DNA of 64,000 nt from Theropithecus gelada (GCF_003255815.1 NC_037668.1:65903196-65967195), one strand, 5' to 3'; counted from the stretch's first letter, positions 1 to 11,419 are shown. Notes: generated by a model from the sequence alone, not told the origin. Program-made: numbers and translations.

Positions 1-714
1 CCTCCTAACACTGTTGCATTAGAGATTAAGTTTCCAACACATGAACTTTGGGGGACACATAGTAACTATAGAAGGGATATACACTCAAATATGTTTAGGA
101 AATGCTGGGTTAAAGAAAGCCAGACAGGTTTCTTAGCTGCAGGAGATTTCAGTGCTCCTAATATGCTAACATGTACTGTGCATCTGTAAGGGCAGGGGAA
201 TAAAATTCAAGTTTTCTCAAATTTACTTACCCAAAAATATTTTTTATCCTCTGGTCCCCACTCAAGAGGATTTTGAGAGTTTAGTATTCAGCTGAACACA
301 GTCAGAGAAATACTGATATACCACGACTCATGTTTGTACTGGCAACTGTAGTGGACACCATCTGTTTTTGGCAGCCATTGGCTCTCCTTGCAGAAACAGC
401 CCTCCCCAATTTTTTAGTACATGTGATGTAGTTGGGAGTTTATTCCTCAACTTCAGCAGTGAGCACATAACCCATGCTAAGTCACTCGCAACTTTGCATC
501 CCCTGGGCCACAATAATTGGTTTGAGGATAGGCACATGGTTTGATCACAGCCATGGAGATGCTATGGGACTTTGAAGGAAATTCTGGATAAGAGACTGTT
601 GGACTCAAAGGCAAAGGATGTGAGGCTCAGAGCTGTGGCAGCCATTTTTCCAATACCTGGAGCCCAAGAAGTCAACCTGGAAGAGAGCAGGGCTGTGAGG
701 TGAAGATAAACTGG
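1..714. other. Unassigned non-coding sequence, probable old repeat remnants
   Basis: No exon-like frame, Alu, MIR or L2 is evident. The first ~60 bases resemble the end of a widespread old mammalian repeat, ending in a GGGGGACACA-type motif. 360-700 has the look of a decayed interspersed element that I cannot name. Confidence 0.4.
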
Positions 715-1440
715 GTCTGTCTTTTGAAAAGATCAGTTTGGGTGCTGTGTGGAAATTAGTATTGGTAGAGGGATCTGGCATTGAGACCAGTTAGTCAGCA
801 GGTAGCGGGAAGAGATGAGATTGGCTTGAATTAGAGAGGAGGCAGTAGAAATGGTGAGGGCTCTTTAGGAGGTAATAATTACTTGGGGAATGATTGGAGG
901 GGATGAAGAAGCAGGAGAGAAAAATGATAGCTTCCAGGTTTCTGACTTGCAAAACCGGATAGATGGTGGTGACATCTGAAAGAGGACCAGGTTTGTTTTG
1001 GGAAAATGGAGTGGGAGGGAGGTCATGAGTTCATTTTGGTTGTATTTGATTTCAAGAGTGGTTGGGAATGCTGTGTTGAGTAGGATTTTGTCTTGAGGTC
1101 AGAGGAGAGCCTTGGGTTGTCAATATCAATTGGGGAGACCCTGTCTTAAGGAGGGTAGGGAGTTACTCATGGCAATGCCACCCAAATCCATGTCTGGGAC
1201 AGGAGGATGAAACTTCAAAGGAAACTGGAAAGGAACCCTCAGAGAGGTAGAAGGGAGAGAATGTTTAAAGTAGGAAGGAATGGTCAACTCGCTGAGATGT
1301 CGAATAAGAAGAGGATTGGAAAGTGTCCTTTGGATTAAGAGATAAGAAGAACACTAGTACCTTTAGCCAGAGCTGTTTGGTAGAATAAAGGGCAGAAATC
1401 AGATTACTGGGTGGAGGAAGGAGCAGGGAGGAGAGGAAGC
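715..1440 (-). mobile_element. L2 LINE, reverse-transcriptase 3' half (part 1 of a split element)
   Basis: Read on the minus strand this follows the L2 (CR1-clade LINE) consensus order backwards from the region just upstream of the 3' tail into the reverse transcriptase. Recognisable landmarks are the GATCA..TGGCTGCTGTGTGG block near 735, GAGACCAGTTAG near 785, the CTTCCAGGTTTCTGACTTG block near 930, GAGTTCATTTTGG near 1030, and TGGTCAACT..GAGATGTCGAATAAG near 1280. The last ~600 bp of the 3' end is missing, so the element is truncated on its left. It continues at 2036 after a MIR insertion. Frames are broken; it is a dead copy. Confidence 0.8.
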
Positions 1441-2035
<595 letters not shown>

Positions 2036-3425
2036 ACCAAGGGATTACATAGTGACAACTCTTTGAGGCAGTTTGGCAGTGAAGGAGACGAGAGAGACCT
2101 ATAACTAGAGACCTGTAGCCAAGGAGGGTTTATCCTAAGATGGGAGAGACATAAGTGTTTAAATGTCAACAAGAAAGATCCTTTTAAGATGAAGTGGATG
2201 GATACAGAGGAGAGAGAAGAAATAATGAATAATGTGGGGTGGGAGACAATGGGGTTCAAAACACAGGAGGAGCATGGAGGAAGGACCCCTCTTCTCATGC
2301 AGCGGTGGGAGAGAGAATGGGTACTGATGTAGGTAGTTTTGTAGGAGAGTTCCTTTCTGATCAATTCCATTTTTTCTGGGAAGGGGTGAGGTCACCTGAT
2401 GAGAGTGAGAGGGAAGGAGTAAAGCATATGAGGTTTGAAGAGTCTGGGAATGTTTGAAAGTCATGGAAGGCAAAAGAGGAAGCTGATGAAAAAACGTTGG
2501 AGAATCACAGGAAGCCAGTGATCATGAATTTTGTAGGTTTGTGTGCAGCACGAGACAGCAAAGATTTGGGTTCATTGAAGATTGGGGTTTTGATAAACAG
2601 GTAGAGAAGAGAAAGTGGTGGGGGAGAATTTGGAGTATTTGTAGGAGTGTTAGTAAAATGATGGACCACAGAATCTATGCCAGGATAAAAGGAGAAGCAG
2701 AGGAAGACAACTGATAGGCTGAGAGAAAGATGAAGAGGTTGATGAAAGTCTTGAGGAAGCTAAAGAAGGCCCATGATGCAAGCTTGTAAAGAAGTAGAGT
2801 AGGCTGGTCAGAGAGCAGGATGCTTGAGTTAGTTATGCTGGGGGCTACAGTTTGGGGTCATGGCAAGGCTTGTGATGAGACAGGGAATGAGTAGCTGGGG
2901 GATGTGGGAGAGAGGATTATTGGAGATGAGACTGAGGACCTGAGAAGCCTGCGTGCTGCATGGATAGTTCCTGTGGATGTCAAATTCACCCAAGATAAAG
3001 GCACAGGGTAAAAAAGCCAAAAGCATGAAATAAAAGCTTAAAGTGAAAAAGAAGACCTCAGCCAGGTGCCAAAGGCTTCTGGGGGCTGATCGTGATATCA
3101 ACAACAATGTCTACCACAATGAGGCAAGGGGAAAGGGTAGCAGAGCTGAATGGCATGGCCCTCAAAGGTGTGCTATTTTCTAGGCCGAAGAGGAGCAATG
3201 GAGTGTAAGATGGATACCAACCCCACCTCTGATTCTTACAGGGTAAATGAGCAGACGGCAACATCTCTGGGGGGCTGCAGAGGAGGAGGTGTCTTTGAGA
3301 AAGAGCCTGGTTCCAGTTAAGGCAGGAGATGGAGGGAACTCTTAGGGAAGCTCTCTGGATTTCCAGCTCCAGGTAGAGTTTAGGGGTTGAGAGAGGGACT
3401 GGAGAAGCGGGACAAGGACATAACG
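2036..3425 (-). mobile_element. L2 LINE, reverse transcriptase to endonuclease (part 2)
   Basis: Continuation of the L2 from 1440. Landmarks are GACAACTCTTTGAGGCAGTTTGGC near 2053, AAGATGGGAGAGAC near 2139, and the TTTTTCTGGGAAGGGGTGAGGTCACCTGATGAGAGTGAG block near 2370. At 2967-2999 the minus strand reads FILGEFDIHRN, a decayed form of the L2/CR1 apurinic-type endonuclease motif LGDFN. The element therefore once ran from endonuclease to reverse transcriptase; it is full of stops and cannot be active. Its right limit is uncertain. Confidence 0.75.
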
Positions 3426-3805
3426 CAACAGCATTATGAGGCTGGTGGGTGTGGAGGAAGACTAATGACCCACAGACTCACACTCTGAGCATTGATGTGG
3501 GGCTATGAGCATGGGAGGCTGGCTTCAATGGTCTCTTGAAGATGGTTGCCTCCAGCCTCTATGGTCAGAGGACTTGGTTCACTCAGCTTGGGGCCCAGTC
3601 ACAATGCCAGCCCTTGGAGCCCTTCAGGGCATTGGTCAGCTGGCACTGAGCGGTCTGCTCCATTTAGACCATTTACACAGGGCACAAGGGTTTCAGTTCA
3701 CCACACCCCCCATGTCTCTACTGTACACAACTAGCTCGATTTTTTGTTTTCTGCTGGATCTCATTTCTATCATCCCCATTTTTGTATTTGACCCCTGATT
3801 GAGAG
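3426..3805. other. Unassigned non-coding sequence
   Basis: No repeat family, exon or regulatory motif that I can support. A 97-codon open frame at 3505-3798 has no recognisable domain and no evidence of splicing context. Confidence 0.4.
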
Positions 3806-3809
3806 TTTA

Positions 3810-4030
3810 AACTGGATTCAGACAATCTTGAACCTGAATTTTAGCTAGCCATTTAAGAGCCACGGGAGCCCAGGCGAAATCTCTTACTCTGTGCCTTGGT
3901 TTTCTCATCAGTGAAATGGGGGCTAAAAGAGCACCTATCTCCTAGATTGTTGTGAGGATTAAATTAAATGATGCAAATAAAGTGTTTAGCACAGTACCTG
4001 ATATATAGTAAGTGCTCAATAACAAGTAAT
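3810..4030 (+). mobile_element. MIR SINE (sense)
   Basis: Sense MIR with the core CTTGGTTTTCTCATCAGTGAAATGG, then TTGTTGTGAGGATTAAA, and the tail AGTAAGTGCTCAATAA. It abuts the antisense MIR at 4031, tail to tail. Confidence 0.88.
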
Positions 4031-4280
4031 ACACATTTATTACTATGTGCCAGTTTCTCTTCTAAGACTTCCCATGTAAGTCTTAGAATGTAATTCTCTT
4101 CACAACTCTATGAGGTGAATACTATTATGTTATTTCATTATTTCCACTTGACAGATGAGGAAACTGCTGCATAGAGAGGGGAAGTGCTTTTTTTCAAGGC
4201 GAAATAACCATTAAGTAGTGAAACTGGTCAAACCCAGGCATTTTGAAGCTCCACTTTTAACCCTCATGCCATGTAGCCTC
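4031..4280 (-). mobile_element. MIR SINE (antisense)
   Basis: Antisense MIR: TATTACTATGTGCCAG, CAGATGAGGAAACTGC, CATAGAGAGGGGAAG, then AACCCAGGCATTTTGAAG. With the preceding element it forms an inverted MIR pair. Confidence 0.87.
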
Positions 4281-5261
4281 TCACTGTGATACAAATGTCA
4301 CTGTTAATAACGATTATTACACACTTTTCATATAATTTTGCAAAAATTGTATTGCAAAGTTTAATTAACCAAAACTTGGAACTGGTGCCCATACTAGGTT
4401 GGCAGTAGTGTGCAGACCCTGACACTTCCTGGACACGCTCAACCTGCCTTTCTCTGTCCACTGGTCTGAGCCCCTCTGCCTCCCCTGAGCCTCCCAGGCT
4501 CAGGTTGGGATATCTGGCTGTCAAGGAAGCCGCTGTCTGTCTGACCCAGGTTTTCTGAATCTCTATCAGAGGGTACAACCCACTCTTAATGTGGCCTAGG
4601 GTAGGGGTGCTTAATTACACGAACTTAAGAGTCTGCCCTAGTTTGCCTCCTTCCTCCTCTCTTAATGTTCTTGTTTGGACAACAAAGTCACTTTCTGTCC
4701 TTTGGGGTCCCCGTGAAACTCTTCTGGCCACTCGTTGCTGTAGCCCATACCCTCTCTCCCAGATCTCTGCATGACTTTCTCAATGTGTCCACGATCCCCT
4801 GTTCCCCATGGTCCTGAGTAAGAGTTGGGGATGTCAGGTTTGGGGAAAATGAGGGGGTTTCTCAAGGATACTGGTCAGCAGGGTCTCGGGGGCTCCAGTT
4901 ACTTAGAAAGAATTCCCCAGCATCAGATAAAGATTCCAGGGACCAAATGAGTACTGGGAGCCCTGGCCCAAACCCTGGCTGGCCACCCCACAGGCTTACT
5001 AGAAAGTAGCTGACTGTGCAGTGGGTGCTGTGGGTGCCATGGGTGCCATGGGTGCAGCTTCATCTTGGCGGCCCTGGAGTAGCAGTTCCTCTGCCACCCA
5101 GCCTTACCAGCAGTGAGCCCCTGGAGGATGGAGCCCACAGCAGCCTTATGGCCAGTGCATCACAGAGTGGAGCACACAGTAGGGACCCCATAAATATTTG
5201 TCGAGTATCCCATCTTATCCTCTAGGCTGGACAACTGAGCAGGGGATGATTTAAAAAAAAT
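4281..5261. other. Unassigned non-coding sequence with a short L2-like tail
   Basis: Mostly unrecognised. 5150-5215 looks like an L2/MIR-type 3' tail (CACAGTAGGGACC then AATATTTGTCGAG), sense strand. A small 9-bp tandem repeat lies at 5021-5056. No exon supported. Confidence 0.4.
5021..5056. repeat. 9-bp tandem repeat, four copies
   Basis: Four imperfect copies of a TGGGTGCC-type nonamer in a row. This yields a Trp-Val-Pro/Leu periodic reading in one frame, which is an artefact of the repeat. Confidence 0.85.
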
Positions 5262-5545
5262 AAAAATACTAGCAGATGCTTATACACCATACTTACTTAT
5301 ACACCGTACTTACTACGAGCCAAGTATTATTCTAAGTGTCTTCCATGTATTAATTAAAAGAATCCTCATAACCACCCTGGAAGTGGATACTAGTGTCATC
5401 CCCATTTTACAGATGAGGAAACTGCCATCCCATGAGCTTGGGTAACTCGTCTAAGGTGATACTGCTAAGAAGTGGCAGAGTTGGGACTTGAACCCCAATA
5501 TTGTGGATTCAGGGTCTAGGCTCTTAACCATAATATGTGCTTCCT
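5262..5545 (-). mobile_element. MIR SINE (antisense)
   Basis: Antisense MIR with CTTACTACGAGCCAAGTATT, CCCATTTTACAGATGAGGAAA, GAAGTGGCAGAGTTGGGACT and CTAGGCTCTTAACCA. A small internal duplication (TTATACACC..TACTTACT twice) sits near its left end at 5280-5312. Confidence 0.88.
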
Positions 5546-5924
5546 GTCTGTTTCTGAACCCTGTCACCAGGTCACCAGAGATAGGAGCCCATGTCCAACA
5601 GCTTCAGCTAAAAGGGAGGTATTAGCTTTGTTCTTGGGAGCTTTGGGAGGGCCTGGCCCTAGGGTTCTGGGGGTCCAGGTGATGTCAATAGACCAACCAT
5701 TCATGCAACCTCTCTCCGTCTCTGCTCTGCTTCTGTCTGTGAGCCAGCTTGTGCCTGTTCCATGGCCATGGGGGCCAGCTCCCAGGACTGGCTGCCCCAC
5801 CAGACCCACAGGTTGTGGAGAAGCGTCAGCTTGGCACAGGGAGGGGGTGTCACAACCAGAAGGGGGCAGGGGTGCCAGGCAGACAAAGACAATAGATGGA
5901 GACTGCAAGCTCCTGCCCCTGCAG
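5546..5924. other. Unassigned non-coding sequence
   Basis: Contains overlapping open frames on both strands (135 codons at 5535-5942, 114 codons at 5564-5908). Neither shows a domain, signal peptide or splice-flanked exon. The plus frame runs into MIR sequence at both ends, which argues against a real gene. Confidence 0.4.
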
Positions 5925-6085
5925 GGGATTTACACCTTCTAATAGCCCTCACTACAACCTAGAAGCTCCCATTTATAAATGAGGAAACTGAGGCACAGAG
6001 TAACTCGTCAAGGGTCCCACAGCTTGAAGTGGCAGCAGCGGCATGCAAGCCCAGGGCTGCCTGATTCTGGACTCTATGCTGCCTG
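5925..6085 (-). mobile_element. MIR SINE (antisense)
   Basis: Antisense MIR core: CATTTATAAATGAGGAAACTG, AGGCACAGAGTAACTCGTCA, then GCCTGATTCTGGACTCTATG. Confidence 0.82.
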
Positions 6086-6815
6086 GAGCTTCTCAGACAG
6101 AGTCCCTGGGGGTCACATTGTATGGATCACCTTGGCTTCCCCAAGACCTCTGCGCAGTTGTGTGGTTAGAGGACACAGGCCGACAGGCACTTGGAGGGAG
6201 GCCAGGCCTCACCAGGGCCAGTGGCCAGGCTGGAGGCAATCACTGATTGGATGGTGTTCAGGGCCCTGGAGCTGGTGGAGGTGGGTTCCCTGCCCTCCCC
6301 CGGCCCTGCATGGCCCCCGGGGCTGTGAGTCTGGGGACTGGGCACCTCCCCTGGGCCTCTGGCAGGGAGCGAGCAGTGCCTGAGGCAGGAGGCAGGCAGG
6401 CATGGCGCGGTCCCTGCCCATCTGGGGAGTGCTTGGTGGCTGGCTGGAACTGAGCAGTGGACGGCGTTTGGACTCAGCAGCACGAGCCCAGCTCGGAGGC
6501 TGCGAGGCAGAGCCGTGAACGCCAACAGTCTGGAGGCAGGCTCCAGAGGGAGACAGGCTTGGGCCCATTCACTGAGCTTGGTTCCCACGACAGCTCAGCA
6601 GACAGATGGACCTGGGAATCCTCACCGCCTGGCCAGGAGGGCGCACACATGAATGGAAATGCAGGCACCCCAGTAGGGAGGGATGGGGTAGAGGTTCCCA
6701 GGGAGGGCCAGAGGGGCGAGCCAAGGGGCAGGAGCTATAGCCTGGGCTGAGCGGTTAGATAAACCAGTTGGGCGTGCTGTGCTCCTTGGTTAGACTGATC
6801 CCTGGGCCTCGGCCC
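6086..6815. other. GC-rich unassigned sequence
   Basis: GC-rich but CpG-poor, so not a CpG island. Several frames stay open for 90-140 codons on both strands, as expected for GC-rich sequence with few stops. No domain or splice signal supports coding. Confidence 0.4.
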
Positions 6816-6990
6816 AAGTATAGCGCTGACCTTGACCTCAGGCTTTGCCTTGATTCCAGCCTCAATCTGAATCCTGAACTGGAACCCAGACTGAGCCGTG
6901 ACTCTGGCCTCTGCTCAACTGAGCCCTGACCTTGGTCTTAGACTGAGCAGACTGAGCCCTGACCATGACCCCAGACTGAGCCCTGATCAT
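6816..6990. repeat. Degenerate tandem repeat around ACTGAGCCCTGACC
   Basis: The phrase ACTGAGCCCTGA or a close variant recurs at about 6890, 6919, 6951 and 6975, with looser CTGAACC/TGACC variants further left. This is an old degenerate minisatellite; it gives an Arg-Leu-Ser-Pro-Asp periodicity in one frame without coding evidence. Confidence 0.7.
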
Positions 6991-7913
6991 GCTAACTGCC
7001 TTCTGGTCAAATCTATTTGCCCACGTCCTTCTCTGAAAGCAGCCCAGAGCCGACTGCCCGCAATACTCGCCAGGAGGGGTGGGTAAAAGGTGAGGGCCAG
7101 GCCCAGGTGGTGCTGACAGCCTCTGGATGGCACAGGAGAGCAAGAGCAGAATGGACTAAGAGTGGTGGTGGGGCCGAGGGGTGACATAACTGACCAGGGA
7201 GAGAAGATTTGCCTGCTGGGATGGAGACCAGAGGGCAGTGTCCCCTGCCCACCTCAAGCAGGTCCAAAATTCAGGCTGAGGAGGACAGAGCCCAGGTGGG
7301 TGGGCTTATGGAGTCCCAGGAGGCAGGAGGCAGGAGGCACTTGAGAATGAAGCAGGAAAGGCAGGGCTGCCCGCCGGAGCCAGGGAGAGGACAATGCGAG
7401 TGCAGTTGTGACCAGAGCTGGAGCCTGGAGAGGAACCCTCTTCCCAGGACCAGAGTCACCTGGAGCTCAGAAATCAGCAGCACCTAAGAAAGATAGGCAG
7501 GCAGAGGCCCAGCGAGGAGGTGAACGCAGATCATTTGGGAATGAGCCAGCCAGGAAAGACTTTGGTTAGGGGCTGGTGGTAATGATGGAAGGTGTGGAGT
7601 ATTAGGGAGCACTCCCTGTTCTTGGTACTTCCAAACATGATCTGATCTAGTCCTTCTAACAGTTTTGAGATCTTGCAGCTGTGGCCCTGGTCTCCAACTT
7701 CTCCTGGGCACTCACTGCCCCGTACCTGCCATGACTCTTCCTTGGGGTTCCTCTGGCTGCCAGAGTGTGCTTCCCTGGCACTGGAAGTGTATGTTTAGGG
7801 GAGTAGGTGTTAGGGCCCCTAGGAACAGTCAGCAATGGACTGGGGTGGAAGCATAAAGAGCCCAGCTTCCTGTCCTTCAAAGGAGACAGCTCTGAGGTCA
7901 GTTCTACACTACG
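6991..7913. other. Unassigned non-coding sequence
   Basis: No confident repeat or exon. It includes a small (AGGAGGC)3 run at 7318-7340 and a possible weak MIR remnant near 7600-7670. Confidence 0.4.
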
Positions 7914-7921
7914 TTCTAGAC

Positions 7922-8144
7922 CAGGGGCTGGGGAAGTTTGTTGGCAAAGGGCCAGAGAGTCAATATTTTAGGCTTGGAGGACCATATGGTGTCTGTTGTA
8001 AGCATTTAACTCTGTCATTGCGGCAGAAAAGCAGCCATAGATAATGCAGACATGAGTGGGCATGGCTGTGTTCCAATAAAACTTTATTTACAAAATCAGG
8101 AGGCAGGCCTGATTTGGCCTGTAGGCTGTAGTTTGCCAACCCTT
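7922..8144 (+). mobile_element. hAT-Charlie MITE (MER33/MER58-like)
   Basis: Non-autonomous hAT element starting CAGGGG and ending near AACCCTTG, with the internal blocks AAAGGGCCAGAGAGTCAATATTTTAGGC and CAATAAAACTTTATTTACAAAA. The left flank TTCTAGAC (7914-7921) fits the NTCTAGAN target preference of Charlie elements; the right-hand duplication has decayed. A second, more diverged copy is at 22447-22668. Confidence 0.85.
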
Positions 8145-8149
8145 GAGAT

Positions 8150-8333
8150 GGCCCCAGTGGGCCTGGGTCCAGCGTGGTCAGCAGCTAATTCACCCGCCTT
8201 TCATTGCTCTCCTCCCCTTCCCAGTCTCACCTCTCCACTCCCTGTTGGAGTTTCCAGGATCTCTTCTTAAATAAATGACTTGATCTTGAATTCTTGTCTC
8301 TGGGTCTGCTTCTGGGGACCTCCAATCTAAGAC
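8150..8333 (+). mobile_element. Possible old LTR 3' fragment
   Basis: AAATAAATGACTTGATCTTGAATTC followed by GGGTCTGCTTCTGGGGA and CTAAGACA resembles the polyadenylation-side end of an old mammalian LTR. I cannot name the family. Confidence 0.35.
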
Positions 8334-8440
8334 AGATATCCCCAATTTCACATGAAGAGACTGAGGCAGCTGGAGGCAAAACAGCTTGCACAAGACCCCA
8401 CAAGAAGAGGAGGAGTCGCTTTCTTGAACTGCTGTGGTTT
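8334..8440 (-). mobile_element. MIR fragment (antisense)
   Basis: CCCCAATTTCACATGAAGAGACTGAGGC followed by GCACAAGACCCCACAAG matches the MIR core in antisense; diverged. Confidence 0.6.
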
Positions 8441-8715
8441 TATCCAGAGTCACCGGACCTTGCTGCCACCCTGTGAGGAGGATGTGTCTGCCTGTACAGG
8501 TTGAACAATCTCAAGACAGGTTGCTGGAATTGGCAGAACATTTAGCTCATTTGGTCACTACCAGGGCTATTAGGCACAGAGGATGAAGCAGTCCTGCCCC
8601 GCCCTCTAGAACCCAAAGTCTGGACAGGGAGTGGCAGTTAAATGTGGGGCAGAATGAGATCAATGTCTCCAAGGGGCAACCCCGTCATCCTCTCCCTTGG
8701 ATCTTCTCTGGGAGA

Positions 8716-8840
8716 GCTGTGAGCGATCACTCTTTCTTTTCAGCTGAGTAAACTCAGGCTCAGAGAGGGGATGGACTTGCCCCAGACCACACGGTTTATA
8801 CCTGATGGAGCTGAGTCTGTCCCAGGGCTCTTTGAGCACC
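8716..8840 (-). mobile_element. MIR fragment (antisense)
   Basis: GAGTAAACTCAGGCTCAGAGAGGGG then CCCCAGACCACACGG fits the MIR core read in antisense. Confidence 0.65.
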
Positions 8841-8944
8841 TGGGGATGCAGAAGCTGACCGGGGTGGGAGGCAGCGGGGACTGTGGAAGGCTTCATGGCT
8901 CTCATGGGCACTCCAGCTCACTGTGTTTACTGCCACTGCTGCTA

Positions 8945-9115
8945 CGTTTGCTATCTCATTGGATCATGGCGCCTTAAACAAAAGTGTCCTTGCTCATTGT
9001 CTAATTGAACTCCCATTTTACAGGTGGGAAAATTAAGACCCAGAGAGAGAAGGAACTTCCCAGAGAGCTATCCAGTGAGCCAAGTCAAAGTTAGGAGCAG
9101 GAGCCTCAAATCCTG
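8945..9115 (-). mobile_element. MIR fragment (antisense)
   Basis: CTCCCATTTTACAGGTGGGAAAATTAAGACCCAGAGAGAG is the MIR core in antisense, with diverged flanks on both sides. Confidence 0.7.
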
Positions 9116-9289
9116 GGAAAGCAGCGTGGTCCTCGAGTTCCCCCAAAAGCCAGACGGCATCTTTGACATCTCACTCCCAGGGGCCAGTCCTGGAGAGGAC
9201 ACCTGGCCTGGAGCCAACCTTCCTCTCCTCGCTGCCAAAGCTCTGCTTTCTGGGTTCTGGAACTGTCTGAAAATTCCTCCGTTGGTCTG

Positions 9290-9460
9290 CTCTCAGCAGA
9301 GCACAGATTATCGCTCTTGTGCTAATTATTTTTACGATTAAAAGATGATAAATTATTAAACAAAGTCTGAAAAATGTGCCAAGATCTGCTCTGAGGCTGG
9401 GTCTGAGAAGTTGCCCCCTTGGCGTCCACGTTAATTAATAAATGAGACTCTCCGTGGAGA
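9290..9460. promoter_or_regulatory. Candidate conserved regulatory island A
   Basis: Repeat-free AT-rich block in otherwise GC-richer sequence. It contains TAATTATT near 9324, AATTATTAAACAAAG near 9350 (homeodomain plus SOX/TCF-like) and GTTAATTAATAAA at 9430-9442, which matches HNF1 half-sites with two differences. Conservation is not tested. Confidence 0.28.
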
Positions 9461-9744
9461 GGAGCCACAGCTGGTACATCTGGCAGCCAGGCAGGAGCTG
9501 GCGGAGGCCAGATGCCAGGCAGGTGGGGAAGAAGGGACTCCCTGGGAGTGCCTGGTCTGGGATTTGGTAACAGAGTCCCCTCCCTCTCTGTTCCCAGCCT
9601 AGGACTCAGCAGACAGCCCCGTGACACCAGCCTAACATCTGGCCTCTGGAAGAGGACTAGAATTTCAAGCTGAGAAGCTTCAGCTGATACCTTAATGCTA
9701 TTCCCTTCTCCAAATGCAGACTCAGGAGCACCCCAAGTGTCTAA
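9461..9744. other. Unassigned non-coding sequence
   Basis: Nothing recognisable; no exon-like feature. Confidence 0.35.
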
Positions 9745-9965
9745 AGGAAGGCAGAAGACCAGGATTCAAATCTCCGCCAGCCAATTTTTCCTTGGGTAAC
9801 TTTTGGTTAGGTCGCTTAATGAGACTCCAAGCCTCAGTTTCCTCATCTGTAAAATGGGTAGAAATGACATGTATTTTTGCAAGGGTATTGAGAGTGTTAA
9901 ATAGGATAATGTCTATCAAGAGCACTCAGCTCTCAGCAGATGGTCAAAAAATGTTAGTTGGGCTA
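9745..9965 (+). mobile_element. MIR SINE (sense)
   Basis: Sense MIR: GACCAGGATTCAAATC, CCTCAGTTTCCTCATCTGTAAAATGGG, GTGTTAAATAGGATAATG. It is followed directly by another sense MIR. Confidence 0.85.
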
Positions 9966-9967
9966 AC

Positions 9968-10165
9968 TTGAAGCTTGGGTTTTTTGCTGCACTGCTATAA
10001 CTAGCTGTGAAACCTTGGTCAGGCAGCTTTACCTTTCTGAGCCTCAGTTTCCTTATCTGTAAAATGGGAATGAGAACTGCCAAATCTTGGGATCAAAGGG
10101 AAAACTATATGTGAAGTGTCTAACAAAGAGTAAGTACTCAATTAATGGCGGCTATTTTATTACAA
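9968..10165 (+). mobile_element. MIR SINE (sense)
   Basis: Second MIR in the same orientation: TAGCTGTGAAACCTTGG, GAGCCTCAGTTTCCTTATCTGTAAAATGGG, AGTAAGTACTCAATTAATGG. With the previous copy it forms a head-to-tail pair. Confidence 0.85.
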
Positions 10166-10289
10166 TTGTTTATTACAGCGCCAACGCACTGAAGTTTCAA
10201 CAAGTGGGTTTTCGCCTTTGCCATGGGCGCTTCTTCCTGCATCCTTTGCTGGTTCTCCTCCCTCCCCACCTTACTCCTTGCAGCGCACT

Positions 10290-11290
10290 GGGCTCAGGCC
10301 TCGGTGGCTCTTTCTTCCTTACACTCTCTCACTTCTGAGCTCATCCATCTGTATGCTGATGGCTTTCATATTTCTAATGCTAGCCTCGATCCTCTTCCCA
10401 GAATTCCAGACTCCTACAAGCAGTTGCCCATTCGAACTGTCCCCTTAGATGTTTGATATCTCAGATCTAATATGTCAAATAATGCATCCCAAACGGAATT
10501 CCTCATCTTTCCCTCTGCAAACCTGTTCCCCACCACCCCTACAGTCTTCCCCACTTGGTTAATGACGGCTCCATCCTTCTGGCGACACCTTGGAGTCGTC
10601 CTTGATTCTGCTCTTTCTTTCACTTTAAATACCTAAACCGTCAGGAAACCCGGACAGCTCCATCTTCCACCTCTGTTAGAACCTCAGCAACTGGCCATCT
10701 CCCACCACCTCCCCTGCTCCCACCCTAGCATAAGGCACCACCATATCTTACCTGGACTCTTGGCAGTAGCCTACTAATTGCTGTCCCTGCTGCGGTACTT
10801 GACCCCTATAGTGATGCTCTACATAGCTGCCGGGATGATCCCTTTAAAATACAAACACTAGACCCAGTCACACCTTGCTTATAATCCTCCAAGAGGCAAA
10901 GTCTTTGCCAAGGCCACAAGGCCTTGCACTACCAGAACCTCCCACTTGCTAAGACCTCCCTCTCTTACTCTGTGCCAGCCACGCTCATCTCGGTGCTTCC
11001 CTTGAACACACCGGGAGTACACTCCCACCTTGGATCTTCATACTGGCTGTTCACTCTTCTCATTCCTCACCTCCCTCAGACCTCTGCTCAGAGGTCACCT
11101 TTGCAGTGAAGCTTACCTTGACTCTCCCATTTAAAAGTGCACCAGGCACTCTGCATGGCGGCTTCCCTCTTCCATCATGTGTGTCCTCTTCTTACATACT
11201 AGAGTTTCTTGAGCCTTGTGTTTGCTGTCTGTCTTCTCCCTCCAGCATTATCCGTTTTGTGCCCTGCAGCATTCCAACAGCAACCAGCAC
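10290..11290 (+). mobile_element. L2 LINE, sense, reverse-transcriptase 3' region
   Basis: Follows the L2 consensus from TGTATGCTGATGGC near 10351, through TGCATCCCAAACGGAATTCCTCATCTTTCC and CAGTCTTCCCC, to the 3' block CTCAGAGGTCACCTTTGCAGTGAAGCTTACC near 11088. At 10589-10624 one frame reads LGVVLDSALSFT, the well-known L2/CR1 reverse-transcriptase signature LGVxLDSxLSF. Frames are otherwise broken, so it is a dead copy. Confidence 0.85.
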
Positions 11291-11419
11291 AGCCCCTGTG
11301 GGGTGGGGGTGCCGGGCATACTGAGATGCATCTGTCGGCATCTGCCTCCCGGGACCTTAGGCCTGCATGTCTAGCGGGCAGGTAGAAGAACATGCTGGCC
11401 ATTTCAGTGTTAAGACAAA

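Noticed and set aside
5535..5942. 135-codon plus-strand frame opposite a 114-codon minus frame
   Set aside because: Runs into MIR sequence at both ends; no recognisable domain or splice context.
6300..6560. Possible CpG-island promoter
   Set aside because: GC-rich but CpG-poor, with no promoter elements recognised.
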